This document shows, piece after piece, positions 1 to 8,564 of a stretch of DNA of 64,000 bases. Position numbers and translations under genes: made by a program. The notes under the pieces were generated by a model that had not been told where the DNA came from, searched no databases, and saw only the letters and a list, made by a program, of their open reading frames with translations. Origin of the DNA: Anaerocolumna jejuensis DSM 15929 (lineage in GTDB: Bacteria > Bacillota > Clostridia > Lachnospirales > Lachnospiraceae). Location: NCBI RefSeq assembly GCF_900142215.1, contig NZ_FRAC01000010.1, positions 62,001-126,000 of the forward strand. The letters are read 5' to 3'. How positions within the stretch are numbered: the stretch's first letter is position 1; every line of letters starts with the position of its first letter.

Positions 1-395
1 ATGCTCATGATATCATCGGTAACCTGAATGCAGGTATGACAGTCTTTATCGACTGGAACATACTGTTAGACGAAAAGGGCGGACCCAATCATGTAAATAA
101 TTTCTGTGATGCCCCTGTTATGGTAGATACGGAAGACGGCACCTATGAAGAAAAGCTTTCCTTCCACTATATCAGGCATTTCAGCCGTTATATTGATAGA
201 GAAGCGAAAAGAATTGCCCTTACAAAATATACCGATAAATTGGAAATGACCGCCTTTATGAATCCGGACAAATCCATCGTTTTGGTAGTACTTAATAAAC
301 AGACGGAAGATATGCCGTTATCCTTACGGGTTAACGGAAGGAATGCAGAGTTTACTGTTCCGGGGAGCTCCATTGTCACCGCTGTAATAAAATAA
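1..395 (+). CDS. GH30 family glycosidase, C-terminal fragment
   Basis: The open frame enters from the left edge (first complete codon at base 3) and ends in TAA at 393. The visible part begins AHDIIGNLNAGMTVFIDWN and includes LLDEKGGPNHV, the closing strands of the GH30 (glucosylceramidase-like) barrel, followed by a beta-sandwich tail of about 80 residues. GH30 enzymes are retaining hydrolases acting on beta-glucosides, beta-xylosides or beta-1,6-glucans; the catalytic glutamates lie outside the window, so substrate cannot be judged. A second, complete GH30 gene lies at 55.1-56.5 kb. A strong terminator follows directly, so this is the last gene of its transcript. Confidence 0.85.
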   Translation, partial: AHDIIGNLNAGMTVFIDWNILLDEKGGPNHVNNFCDAPVMVDTEDGTYEEKLSFHYIRHFSRYIDREAKRIALTKYTDKLEMTAFMNPDKSIVLVVLNKQTEDMPLSLRVNGRNAEFTVPGSSIVTAVIK

Positions 396-400
396 ATAGA

Positions 401-452
401 AAGCAAGTGCTTTTTTCCTACACATTTCCCATCGAAAAGCACTTGCTTTTTT
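401..452 (+). terminator. Intrinsic terminator after GH30 fragment
   Basis: A 14-bp perfect inverted repeat (AAGCAAGTGCTTTT at 401-414 pairing with 435-448) is followed by a T run. It can act in both directions but no minus-strand gene uses it. Confidence 0.85.
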
Positions 453-472
453 ATAGTGTATTACGTTATAAT
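443..472 (+). promoter_or_regulatory. Probable sigma-A promoter for the lytic transglycosylase
   Basis: TTGCTT (443-448), an 18-base spacer and a perfect TATAAT (467-472) lie about 55 bases ahead of the gene start. The -35 box overlaps the right arm of the preceding terminator. Confidence 0.5.
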
Positions 473-527
473 GGACAGGAAGTTAATGTATATTTTGTCG
501 TTTTACATAGGAAAGCAGGAGAACCTT

Positions 528-1295
528 ATGTCAGAAATTCAAGGAATTAATCGTCTAAAAACTACATCAGACGTTGCAGCTTCCAAAGAAAAGAAAGTAA
601 ATTCCTCAAAGAGCTTTTCTTCCTATCTTGGAGAAACTGTAAGTCTGGATGAGATTTTTAATGAAGCAGCAGAAAAATATAATGTACCGGTGAATTTGCT
701 GAAGGCCATCGGCAAGCAGGAATCCAATTTTAAATCGGATGCAGTTTCAAGATGCGGAGCACAGGGAATTATGCAGCTAATGCCAAGAACTGCCGCTTCA
801 CTTGGTGTAACGGATTCCTTTGACCCTAAGCAAAATATCATGGGCGGAGCCAAGTATATATCCCAGCTTCTTGATAAGTATGACGGGGATGCTTCACTGG
901 CTTTGGCAGCCTACAATGCAGGCAGTAATAATGTGGCAAAATATGGCGGAATACCCCCCTTTAAAGAAACACAGAACTATGTGAAAAAGGTTATGGGCTA
1001 TATGCAGGAAGGGGTAAGCGCCAAGGGTACCGTAACGGTGAAATCAAGTGTAACTGCTCCGGCAAGTCTTCCTGATATTGCCCAAATAAAGAATAATTTG
1101 GTAAGAACGGAAACGGAAACAGAAGACACATCAGGGAATAGTATCCTGGATGAATTCTTTACTTATGATAATTATTTGAAATTCATGGAGATTTTCATGG
1201 AAGACGATAAGGATGAAAAGAAAGAAGATCCTGACAACTATTTTTCCAAGGCAATCAGTTACAATGCTCCGATTTTAAACCTGTTTAATAATTAA
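528..1295 (+). CDS. Lytic transglycosylase (SLT domain), cell-wall hydrolase
   Basis: Encodes 255 residues. An SLT (goose-lysozyme-like) domain covers about residues 40-160: the catalytic glutamate is E65 in GKQESNF, followed by the family motifs GAQGIMQLMP and LALAAYNAGSNNV. Such enzymes cleave the MurNAc-GlcNAc bond of peptidoglycan, forming anhydro ends. There is no clear signal peptide or membrane segment, and about 95 acidic, low-complexity residues follow the catalytic domain, so export route is uncertain. The ATG at 528 is chosen because AGGAGA precedes it; an upstream in-frame start at 456 lacks a ribosome site and falls in the promoter. Single-gene unit between two terminators. Confidence 0.85.
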   Translation: MSEIQGINRLKTTSDVAASKEKKVNSSKSFSSYLGETVSLDEIFNEAAEKYNVPVNLLKAIGKQESNFKSDAVSRCGAQGIMQLMPRTAASLGVTDSFDPKQNIMGGAKYISQLLDKYDGDASLALAAYNAGSNNVAKYGGIPPFKETQNYVKKVMGYMQEGVSAKGTVTVKSSVTAPASLPDIAQIKNNLVRTETETEDTSGNSILDEFFTYDNYLKFMEIFMEDDKDEKKEDPDNYFSKAISYNAPILNLFNN

Positions 1296-1299
1296 TACC

Positions 1300-1355
1300 A
1301 AATGCCTGTTCCTTTAGCTTGCGCTGCAATAGAAAGGGAATGGGCATTTATTGCA
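1300..1355 (+). terminator. Probable terminator, imperfect hairpin
   Basis: AAATGCCTGTTCCTTT pairs imperfectly with AAAGGGAATGGGCATTT, followed by a short T-rich stretch. Confidence 0.6.
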
Positions 1356-1381
1356 TTATTTTGAAGTAAAAAGGAGAATTT

Positions 1382-1885
1382 ATGAAGCAAATTGGCGATG
1401 TTATCAATGAAATGATTGAGTACTATTCAGGAGATGTAAGAAGAATCAATCATTTTCTTAAGGTGTATTCCTATGCCAAGACCATTGGCGAACTAGAGGG
1501 ACTTGACAAAGAGACCAGAGAGATATTGGAAGTTACGGCAGTTGTTCACGATATCGGTATTAAGGTAAGCGAAAGAAAATATAACAGCAGTGCGGGAAAT
1601 TACCAGCAGATAGAAGGACCCCTTGTAGCGGACCCCATGCTTACAAAGCTAGGATATGAAAGACCCTTTATCAAAAGGGTATGTTATCTGATTGCTCATC
1701 ACCATACCTATACCAATATCACAGAAAAGGATTATCAGATATTAGTGGAAGCGGATTTTCTTGTCAACCTTGATGAAGATAAGGCATCCGGGGAGACCAT
1801 CCAGAATGTTTACCGCAATATCTTCCGTACAGCAGCCGGAAAATCAATCCTTCAGAACGTCTTTCGTTTAAAGCCTCAGGTATAA
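1382..1885 (+). CDS. HD-domain metal-dependent phosphohydrolase
   Basis: A 167-residue protein made almost wholly of an HD domain: conserved His near residue 24 (INHFLKV), the HD doublet in VVHDIGIK, and HHH in LIAHHHTYT, with a late Asp in VEADFLVNL. These residues coordinate metal in HD phosphohydrolases acting on nucleotides or phosphate esters; the substrate is not predictable. It has AAGGAG upstream and only four bases to the next gene, so the two are probably cotranscribed. No membrane segments; cytoplasmic. Confidence 0.8.
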   Translation: MKQIGDVINEMIEYYSGDVRRINHFLKVYSYAKTIGELEGLDKETREILEVTAVVHDIGIKVSERKYNSSAGNYQQIEGPLVADPMLTKLGYERPFIKRVCYLIAHHHTYTNITEKDYQILVEADFLVNLDEDKASGETIQNVYRNIFRTAAGKSILQNVFRLKPQV

Positions 1886-1889
1886 GAAA

Positions 1890-2294
1890 ATGATACACTT
1901 AAGACCTCATCATGGCATATGCATCGGTCAGTTTAAAGGCTTTGGCTACAGCGAAGAATTTGTGAAAAATATGACAGAGATTGTCGCTGAATTGGAGAAA
2001 TTCCCGGATACCGAAATCAAACTGGTAGCAGGCGGTGACAGTATCTGTACAAGCTGTCCTCATTTTCAGGAAGAAGGCTGTACCTCCGGACAGAAAGTCG
2101 TGGAGTATGACAGGAAAGCGCTGATGCTTTGCGGTCTGAAGGAGAATGAGGTCCTTAGCTGGCGGGAATTCAGGAACCTTGTAATGCAGAACATTCTGTC
2201 TGCAAATAAATTATCTGAAGTGTGCTGTAATTGCAGCTGGCTCTCTCTTTGCCTTGAATGTCAGGGCTTTCGGTATGGAAAAATAGAAAAATGA
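1890..2294 (+). CDS. DUF1284 cysteine-rich protein (possible Fe-S binding)
   Basis: A 134-residue protein beginning MIHLRPHHGICIGQFKG, the signature of DUF1284. It has nine or more cysteines arranged in clusters (CTSCPHFQEEGC in the middle, CCNCSWLSLC and CLEC near the end), consistent with metal or iron-sulfur binding. No experimental function is known to me for the family. It follows the HD protein by four bases without a strong ribosome site of its own, which suggests translational coupling. Confidence 0.8.
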   Translation: MIHLRPHHGICIGQFKGFGYSEEFVKNMTEIVAELEKFPDTEIKLVAGGDSICTSCPHFQEEGCTSGQKVVEYDRKALMLCGLKENEVLSWREFRNLVMQNILSANKLSEVCCNCSWLSLCLECQGFRYGKIEK

Positions 2295-2372
2295 TAGATT
2301 CATGGGACTAAGCTGTAGTCCAGGATTTATTTGGAATAAAATCAAATTTGCAAAGGCGGCTTACAATAGAGT

Positions 2373-3302
2373 ATGATAGTAACAGTAACAATGAATCCGG
2401 CAATTGATAGAACAGCGGAGCTGGAACAGCTGGAAAGAGGAAGCTTAAACAGGCTGGAGAACTGCCTGACCGATATCGGAGGCAAGGGAATCAATGTATC
2501 CAAAGCAATAAAGGCCATGGGCGGCGAATCCATAGCCACAGGCTTTTGCGGCGGAAGTACGGGAAAGCTTATAGAAGAGACCTTGGAGAACCTTGGAATC
2601 AAAAGCGATTTTATCCATATCAGCAATGAAACAAGGGTAAATCAAAAAATTGTAGAGCGTAAGGGTACTGTAACAGAGCTTAATGAACCCGGCCCCTTTG
2701 TTACAAAAGAAGAGCTGAATAAACTGACAGATAAATTAATGTCCTATGCTTCAGAAAATACGTTATTTGTATTATCTGGCAGCATTCCCAAGGGAATCGA
2801 AAAGGACATTTATTTCGATATAATAACTCTGGTTAAGGAAAGGGGAGCAAAGGTGTTTCTGGATGCCGACGGAGAGCTTTTTGCCCGTGGACTGGAAGGC
2901 AGGCCGGATTATATCAAGCCCAACAGAAGTGAACTGGAAGGTTACTATAAGAGGAAGAATGACTTAACAGAAGAAGACCTTCTTGCCATGGGAAAGGACC
3001 TGCTGGCTAAGGGCAGCAGTCTCGTTGCTGTCTCACTGGGTCATAGGGGAGCCATATTCCTTACAAATGAGCATACCGTAAAATGTCCCGGAATGATAGT
3101 GGAAGCCCATTCTACAGTAGGAGCAGGAGACGCCATGGTAGCAGCTCTTTCCTATAGTCTGGACCAAAAAGCCGATTTTACGGAGGCAGTAAGGCTTGCT
3201 ATGGCCGTTTCTGCCGGAGCCGTTACCACACAGGGCACAAATCCGCCAAGCCGGCAATTAATTGATGAATTGAAAAATAAAGTGGAGATAATCCCTTTAT
3301 AG
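2373..3302 (+). CDS. fruK: PfkB-family sugar-phosphate kinase (1-phosphofructokinase / tagatose-6-P kinase type)
   Basis: Encodes 309 residues of the ribokinase/PfkB fold, 1-phosphofructokinase branch: start MIVTVTMNPAIDRT, sugar-binding GGKGINVSKAI near residue 38, and the C-terminal ATP/anion-hole signature VGAGDAMVAAL containing the catalytic Asp. The branch phosphorylates fructose-1-phosphate or tagatose-6-phosphate with ATP to give the bisphosphate for aldolase. FruK and LacC cannot be separated by eye, so the symbol is tentative. No fruA/fruR neighbours are present; it stands alone downstream of the DUF1284 gene, about 78 bases away. Confidence 0.8.
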   Translation: MIVTVTMNPAIDRTAELEQLERGSLNRLENCLTDIGGKGINVSKAIKAMGGESIATGFCGGSTGKLIEETLENLGIKSDFIHISNETRVNQKIVERKGTVTELNEPGPFVTKEELNKLTDKLMSYASENTLFVLSGSIPKGIEKDIYFDIITLVKERGAKVFLDADGELFARGLEGRPDYIKPNRSELEGYYKRKNDLTEEDLLAMGKDLLAKGSSLVAVSLGHRGAIFLTNEHTVKCPGMIVEAHSTVGAGDAMVAALSYSLDQKADFTEAVRLAMAVSAGAVTTQGTNPPSRQLIDELKNKVEIIPL

Positions 3303-3309
3303 GCAGAGG

Positions 3310-3723
3310 CTAATTTTTGTATAAAGGAGAAGACTCTGCATATCCTTTCTTAAAATACCGTTGTGCTGAAAAGGAAAGAGACAGGCCTAAAACAGATACT
3401 ATTAAGCCGGGATTGTAAAAGAAGGGGTGTTTTGTAAGTCTAAATAAACTAATAATTGAAATTACTAAAAACAGCATGTTATAGGCAATCATCAGCCAAT
3501 ATCCCCAGCGTTTGAGGCTCAATAAGCCGTAGGATATTACCAGAAGGCTTACTATTACGAATAATCTTACTATAACGTTGAAAACAGTAAGTGAAGGTAC
3601 AATAACCCCTATTTTCCTGACGAGTGCTGGGAATAGGGATGCTAGTAATAAAAATGCGTTTAAATAATTCAAATCTGCAATATAGCTTACCAAGGCTGGC
3701 CTTTTAGCCTTCATATGGCTCAC
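3310..3723 (-). CDS. Small integral membrane protein, unknown function
   Basis: A 137-residue hydrophobic protein with about four predicted membrane helices (near residues 20-40, 47-70, 72-95 and 103-120) and short charged loops; it ends in a basic tail. I do not recognise a family. Start at 3723 has GGAAGTG just upstream on the minus strand; a second Met four codons in is possible. It converges on the PfkB gene with only seven bases between stop codons and no obvious terminator between them. Confidence 0.6.
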   Translation of the reverse strand: MSHMKAKRPALVSYIADLNYLNAFLLLASLFPALVRKIGVIVPSLTVFNVIVRLFVIVSLLVISYGLLSLKRWGYWLMIAYNMLFLVISIISLFRLTKHPFFYNPGLIVSVLGLSLSFSAQRYFKKGYAESSPLYKN

Positions 3724-3872
3724 TTCCTTTTCTTCTTTTTATTTCGGTAGGGTACGGAGTAAACGGGAGGTTTCTATCTGTCTTTTATATTATACTAAAT
3801 TTCTTGAATTTTCCATAGGTGTGATGATTTTAATTATAAGATATTTTTTTAAGGGGGGCTGGGGCAATTTAC

Positions 3873-4110
3873 GAAAACTTGCCTGCCATTTCCTCTGCCT
3901 TTGTTTGGAGAAGGACCCTTATTCCACTAAAGCTGCAGGAAATGCTTAGGACAGGCCAGGATAAGCCAAACTCGCCTGTGAGGTTTTGAGGGTGGGTGGT
4001 TTTTGCGGCTCAGACAGTGGCTTATCCTGGCCTTGGCGCATTTTCTGCGGCTTAAGTGTCATAAGGAACCTTTCCAAGACAAAGGCAGAGGAAATGGCAG
4101 ACAAGTTTTC
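3873..4110 (+). repeat. Nested palindrome, copy A of the intergenic family
   Basis: The outer arms 3873-3903 and 4080-4110 are complementary over 31 bases with one mismatch. Inside, WTCCACTAAA (3921-3931) faces CTTAAGTGTCATAAGGAACC (4051-4070); an inner stem pairs 3931-3964 with 4021-4051 (12 perfect bp at its tip); the apical loop carries CCAAACTCGC (3967-3976) and GGCTCAGACA (4007-4016). The same boxes recur in copies at 29.4, 42.1 and 49.3 kb with different stem sequences. It occupies the 570-base gap between two genes; nothing else is visible in that gap. Confidence 0.85.
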
Positions 4111-4295
4111 TGGGGTATTGGAGCAGCTTTGGGAATTTAGGTAGATTCCCATTCCAATCCCTTAAGAAATCCTTGCCATCTCCACTATCCAGTATTACAA
4201 TAACAATAAAATAAAACATCGACCATATCAAATTCACAACACATCCAACCCCCCTCTGCCAAGTGCAGAAACCATGCAAAGGAACGGAGAATATC

Positions 4296-5330
4296 ATGAG
4301 CAAAAAGCAAAAGGAAATATTAATATCCGGCTATGGGCCTTCTAATAGGGAACCGTCTATAGCTATGTATGAACTGGAAGAAGATTTCAAGGTTGAAAAG
4401 GTCGTCTGGGAGGATTATGCAAAGGAACCATCCTTTCTTTGTACCTGGAAGGATATGTGCTTTGGAATCAGGGAAGAGAATGAAAGCGGAAGCATTTTGT
4501 GCTACCAAAGAATTGGAGAGACTTATGTACTGCGCCATGAAATAGACTTACAGGGCGGAGATCTCTGCCATTTACTATATGAGCCTTCCTTTGGCGTTCT
4601 GTATTGTTCTTTTTATGGTACAGGTCACATAGCTGCTGTAAAGGTGGAGGATTACCATTTTACGGAGGTCCTTAATTTTATCAAGCTGCCTTCTAATCCG
4701 GAGACTGGTGTGGCAAGAGCTCATTGCTGTGAGAAAGTGCCTCAGGGCTCCATGCTTTTATTTGCAGGGATTGCACAGGATAAGGTGTTTCTTTTTGAGA
4801 CGGATGAGGGAAGGATTACATCGAAGGAGCCGGCTGGTGAAATCCTGTTAAACAAAGGAGCAGGGCCCAGACACCTGAAGTTCCATCCCATTTTAAATTA
4901 TCTCTATGTCATAACGGAATATTCCAACGAGATTTTTGTTTATCTTGTTGAGAAGAAGGACGACAAACCTTCCTTTACCTGTATCCAGGTTATCAGCACT
5001 CTTCCGGAGCTGTTTAAGGGTGTGAGCTATGGCTCAAGCCTTGCCATATCAGGAGATGGAAGATTCCTCTATGCAGCCAACAGAGGAGCAGATAGCATCG
5101 GAATCTTTGACATAAATCCGGACGGACTGCTTACAAAGAAGCAGGATATAAGCTGTAAGGGAGAATATCCGAGACATATTGCACTTACAAAGGATGACAG
5201 ATGCCTTATGATTGCCAATCAGAAATCCAATCAGGTGGTATTGTACGCAGTGGATGAAATGACAGGTAAATTAAAGGATATCATACAAAAAATAGACTTT
5301 AACAATCCTTCTTATGTAGAAGAGGTGTAG
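4296..5330 (+). CDS. pgl: Lactonase family beta-propeller (6-phosphogluconolactonase-like)
   Basis: A 344-residue seven-bladed beta-propeller of the bacterial YbhE/Pgl type. Family motifs include GAGPRHLKFHP near residue 190, ISGDGRFLYAANRGADSI near 255 and GEYPRHIALTKDDR near 295. Characterised members hydrolyse 6-phosphogluconolactone; some relatives act on other lactones such as muconolactone, so the substrate is inferred. Start chosen at ATG 4296 because GGAGA lies five bases before it; an upstream ATG at 4275 would give MQRNG-type out-of-frame product and the in-frame 4263 codon lacks a ribosome site. Monocistronic by context. Confidence 0.75.
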   Translation: MSKKQKEILISGYGPSNREPSIAMYELEEDFKVEKVVWEDYAKEPSFLCTWKDMCFGIREENESGSILCYQRIGETYVLRHEIDLQGGDLCHLLYEPSFGVLYCSFYGTGHIAAVKVEDYHFTEVLNFIKLPSNPETGVARAHCCEKVPQGSMLLFAGIAQDKVFLFETDEGRITSKEPAGEILLNKGAGPRHLKFHPILNYLYVITEYSNEIFVYLVEKKDDKPSFTCIQVISTLPELFKGVSYGSSLAISGDGRFLYAANRGADSIGIFDINPDGLLTKKQDISCKGEYPRHIALTKDDRCLMIANQKSNQVVLYAVDEMTGKLKDIIQKIDFNNPSYVEEV

Positions 5331-5514
5331 GGAAGAAGCCTATTACTACTGTAATCATATTACTATTAGAATCATAGGGCTGCTTAGAATCTGTTACTGT
5401 TACAATAGCGAAAACGTACCCGCAGGCGGTAAGCTTTACCAGTGCTGCGAACAACGATGTGTACAACAATGCCTTGGGGCTGAGATATAAGACAGCCCGG
5501 AAATGAGGAAAAAT

Positions 5515-6096
5515 ATGGATGAACAATTTAAGAGCCTGGTTACAGGAGCCAGGTCATTCAGACGCTTTGAAGAAGAGAAGGAAATTACCGTTGAGCAGTT
5601 AAAGGAGTTGGCGGATTTAGGAAGGCTTTCTCCAAGCGGGGCCAATCTACAGCCTTTAAAGTACATACTGGTGAGCAAGGAAGAGGTAAGGGAAATGGTT
5701 TTTAGCTGCCTGGGCTGGGCCGGATATCTGAAGGATTGGGACGGACCGGTAAAGGGAGAGAGGCCGGCAGGCTATATTATTCTGCTAAGAGATAAGGGTA
5801 TTGCCGCTAAGCCTGGAACTGACGAAGGAATTGCGGCTCAAAGCATCTTCCTTGGAGCGGCCGCTATGGGAATTAAGGGATGCTTTATCGGAAATATAAA
5901 GAAGGCAGAATTAGCGGAGAAGCTTGGGATTGAGGAAGGGTATGAGATAGAGCTGGTCATTGCTCTTGGATATCCGAAGGAAGAGGTAATCATAGAAGAA
6001 ATAAAAGAAGGGGATGTGAAATACTGGAGGGATGAAAAAGGAGTCCATCACGTACCCAAAAGGTCCTTGCAGGAGGTAATAGTGAAAGCTTTTTAG
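5515..6096 (+). CDS. Nitroreductase-family FMN oxidoreductase
   Basis: A 193-residue protein with the nitroreductase fold: the FMN phosphate-binding ARSFRRF near the start, LSPSGANLQPLKYI around residue 40 and AAQSIFLGAAAMGIKGCFIG around residue 115, ending with a GYPKE motif. Members reduce nitro compounds, flavins, quinones or halogenated aromatics with NAD(P)H; substrate unknown here. ATG 5515 has GAGGAA four bases upstream; an in-frame ATG at 5503 has no comparable site. No cotranscribed partner. Confidence 0.8.
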   Translation: MDEQFKSLVTGARSFRRFEEEKEITVEQLKELADLGRLSPSGANLQPLKYILVSKEEVREMVFSCLGWAGYLKDWDGPVKGERPAGYIILLRDKGIAAKPGTDEGIAAQSIFLGAAAMGIKGCFIGNIKKAELAEKLGIEEGYEIELVIALGYPKEEVIIEEIKEGDVKYWRDEKGVHHVPKRSLQEVIVKAF

Positions 6097-6183
6097 GCCG
6101 TTATTACGATAGATTTTTGCAGCAGTTTCATTATAATAGATATGTGACAGTTAAAATGCAATTTTTGCCGCTATTTTTGGCAG

Positions 6184-6208
6184 TGCCCATCTGCAAGCAG
6201 ATGGGGCA
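6184..6208. other. Short hairpin upstream of chemoreceptor gene
   Basis: TGCCCATCTG and CAGATGGGGCA form a tight stem around a CAAG tetraloop, 70 bases ahead of the chemoreceptor start. No T run follows, so termination is unlikely; a leader hairpin is possible. Confidence 0.4.
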
Positions 6209-6278
6209 TGAAATGGATAGCAGAGCAAAATAATAATTGCATCAATTCATTCAAATTACTGCGAAAGAGAGGTTCTTA

Positions 6279-7775
6279 ATGAACAGGACAAAAGATGAAT
6301 CCGTATTCAGCTTAAAGAAAATTAACAAAATCAATCTAGGTATTACAATTGCCCTTGTTTTGATTTTGGTCGGACAAATTGTGATTTATCGGGGGGTTAA
6401 GGGACATGAGCTATTTATCGTTATCGGACTTGCGATAATTTCACTGGCTGCCATAAATTATTTTATACCTATCAATGATTATGTAAAGGGTTTTATTTTT
6501 GCTGCTATACCGGGATTTGTTATGTTCTTTTTGTTCTTTATCGATAAATATGCTTTGAATAAGCACTATCTTATCATGATGACTATTATGATGGCTGCTA
6601 TTTATTTTAAGAAGGAAGTACTTCAGGCATATTGGGTGTTTGTCGATATCGGAATGATAGCCTCCTATTGCTTCAAGCCTGAAATTGTGATTGGGGATAA
6701 AACAAGAACAGGTGAATACTTCATTGTAATGACAGTTTTAAATGCCATTTTACTGCTTTTATATCTTCTTACAAAATGGGGCGGCAGTTTAATCAAAGAA
6801 TCCGTCAAAAAAGAAGAAACAGCGACTGCTTTGGTAGGGAAATTAGAGACAACCTTTTCCTCCATGGAGAACAGCGTTGTTACCTTGGACCAGAACTTAA
6901 CGAATTTCTCCAGAAATACGGGAATCATCAATGAATCCAGTAATCTGATTGTGGAAACGGTTAAGCAGATGTCCCAATCCATTCAGGAGGAAGCGGTTAG
7001 TGTCAGCCAGATAAGGTCAACCATGGATAAATCCTTACAGGAAATTGACAATGCATTGTCCGTATCCCAAAATATTGTAGCCAGCACGAAGGAAATGAAT
7101 GATAAGGTCAATGATAACTACAACCATATCAGTAAGGCTGCGGATTATGCATTAACGGTAAACGATGTTATGGGGACGACTACAGATACCGTTTCAGACC
7201 TGAGAAATAACCTGGAAGTCGTTAATTCTCTGTTGGAGGGGATTAAGCAGATTGCAGGGCAGACAAATCTTCTGGCCCTTAATGCCGCTATCGAATCGGC
7301 ACGTGCCGGGGAGCAGGGAAAGGGTTTTGCGGTTGTTGCAGATGAGATCAGAAAGCTTGCGGAGCAAAGTGCGGAAATTGCAGGAAATATCTCGGAGGTT
7401 ACAAAATCCCTGTTTATCAAAGCCAAGACGGCTGATGAGCAATCCCTGGAGGGAGGAGAGGCTGTCAGGAAGATTCAGGCTACTTTAAAGAAGGTAAATG
7501 ACAGCTTCAAAGAATTTATGGATTCTTATGGAAAGTCTAATAAAGTACTTGAAGAAAATATGGAAATGATAAGCCAGGCAACGGGCAATTTCCTGGGTAT
7601 TCAGGATGAAATCAAAGGGGTTACCGGGATTGCTGAGGACAATTCAGCCTCAGCGGAAGAGATACTTGCAACCCTTGAAAATGAAAACAGTCTGATTTCA
7701 GAGATGAATTCTTCAGTAAATGATTTAAATAAGCTGAGTAACGCATTAAAGGAACTTTTAAACTATGAAAAATGA
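6279..7775 (+). CDS. Methyl-accepting chemotaxis protein with multi-span membrane N-terminus
   Basis: Encodes 498 residues. About six hydrophobic helices occupy residues 15-175 with no sizeable extracellular sensor, followed by a long coiled-coil cytoplasmic domain with the hairpin tip EQGKGFAVVADEIRKLAEQS near residue 350 that contacts CheA/CheW. No HAMP domain is evident. The membrane helices themselves may sense, as in energy or membrane-state receptors. ATG 6279 is preceded by GAGAGG. The 3' end overlaps the convergent histidine-phosphatase gene by 18 bases. Confidence 0.85.
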   Translation: MNRTKDESVFSLKKINKINLGITIALVLILVGQIVIYRGVKGHELFIVIGLAIISLAAINYFIPINDYVKGFIFAAIPGFVMFFLFFIDKYALNKHYLIMMTIMMAAIYFKKEVLQAYWVFVDIGMIASYCFKPEIVIGDKTRTGEYFIVMTVLNAILLLLYLLTKWGGSLIKESVKKEETATALVGKLETTFSSMENSVVTLDQNLTNFSRNTGIINESSNLIVETVKQMSQSIQEEAVSVSQIRSTMDKSLQEIDNALSVSQNIVASTKEMNDKVNDNYNHISKAADYALTVNDVMGTTTDTVSDLRNNLEVVNSLLEGIKQIAGQTNLLALNAAIESARAGEQGKGFAVVADEIRKLAEQSAEIAGNISEVTKSLFIKAKTADEQSLEGGEAVRKIQATLKKVNDSFKEFMDSYGKSNKVLEENMEMISQATGNFLGIQDEIKGVTGIAEDNSASAEEILATLENENSLISEMNSSVNDLNKLSNALKELLNYEK

Positions 7776-8390
7776 TGCATCCTTTAAATGATTGGTATCA
7801 TTAAAGGATTCCAGAACAGGATCGTCTGTACTGCGAAAATTAAGCTTTGAAATGGCGGTGTTACCAACGTAGAAATGGTGGTACATCGTCATTTTCCATT
7901 CAAAGAGGCCGATAAGTCCTGCCTTTATGATACCGCCGTGGGCAATGATTAATACTTTTTCACCCTGGTGGTTTTCTGCAACGGTACGTATTGCTTCCGC
8001 AGCCCGCAGACTGGCATTCAGGAGGGATAAATCTCCGCCGACTAAAGGACCTTCCTTTTCATCCGTCCTCCAGGCGTTAAATTCCTCCGGATAGTTGTTC
8101 TTAATTTCATTGAAGGTAAGACCCTCCCAGGCACCGAAGTTAATCTCCTTCATGCCTTCGCAGGGAATTGCCTGAAGGCTTGTGCCTTCACAGAGGATGT
8201 GCGCCGTTTCCATTGCCCTTGTCAGAGGACTTGCATAAACTGCCTGAAAATCATTCTTAAGGACTTTCTTCAAGGCCTGGGCCTGTTTTCTTCCATCTTC
8301 CGATAATTCAATATCTACGCTGCCCTGAAATTTTCCAAGCTTATTCCAAAGGGTTTCCCCATGTCTTATCAGTATAATCTCCGTACTCAT
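7758..8390 (-). CDS. Histidine phosphatase (phosphoglycerate-mutase superfamily)
   Basis: A 210-residue protein with the branch-1 signature IILIRHGETLWN at its start (phospho-accepting His) and the second catalytic His in LIIAHGGIIKAG near residue 150. Broad-specificity phosphatases (PhoE, CobC/alpha-ribazole phosphatase) and cofactor-dependent mutases share these motifs; the short length favours a phosphatase. The start at 8390 follows GGAGG on the minus strand; the open frame extends further upstream but lacks a ribosome site there. It shares its last 18 bases with the convergent chemoreceptor gene. Confidence 0.8.
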   Translation of the reverse strand: MSTEIILIRHGETLWNKLGKFQGSVDIELSEDGRKQAQALKKVLKNDFQAVYASPLTRAMETAHILCEGTSLQAIPCEGMKEINFGAWEGLTFNEIKNNYPEEFNAWRTDEKEGPLVGGDLSLLNASLRAAEAIRTVAENHQGEKVLIIAHGGIIKAGLIGLFEWKMTMYHHFYVGNTAISKLNFRSTDDPVLESFNDTNHLKDASFFIV

Positions 8391-8564
8391 TTTAACCTCC
8401 ATGCCTTTCGTAAGTTTACTTGCGAAATTGCCCAAACTGGGTAATTTGGCTTTGCTAATTGTAGCATAAAAGGCAGAAAATATCAAATAAAGCAGGAGGA
8501 TTTACCTGGTATTGATTTTTACTTGTAATATATCTAAGGCAGAAAAATATCTTTGGAAGAATCT

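Noticed and set aside
6184..6208. Terminator after the nitroreductase gene
   Set aside because: Good stem but no T run on either strand.
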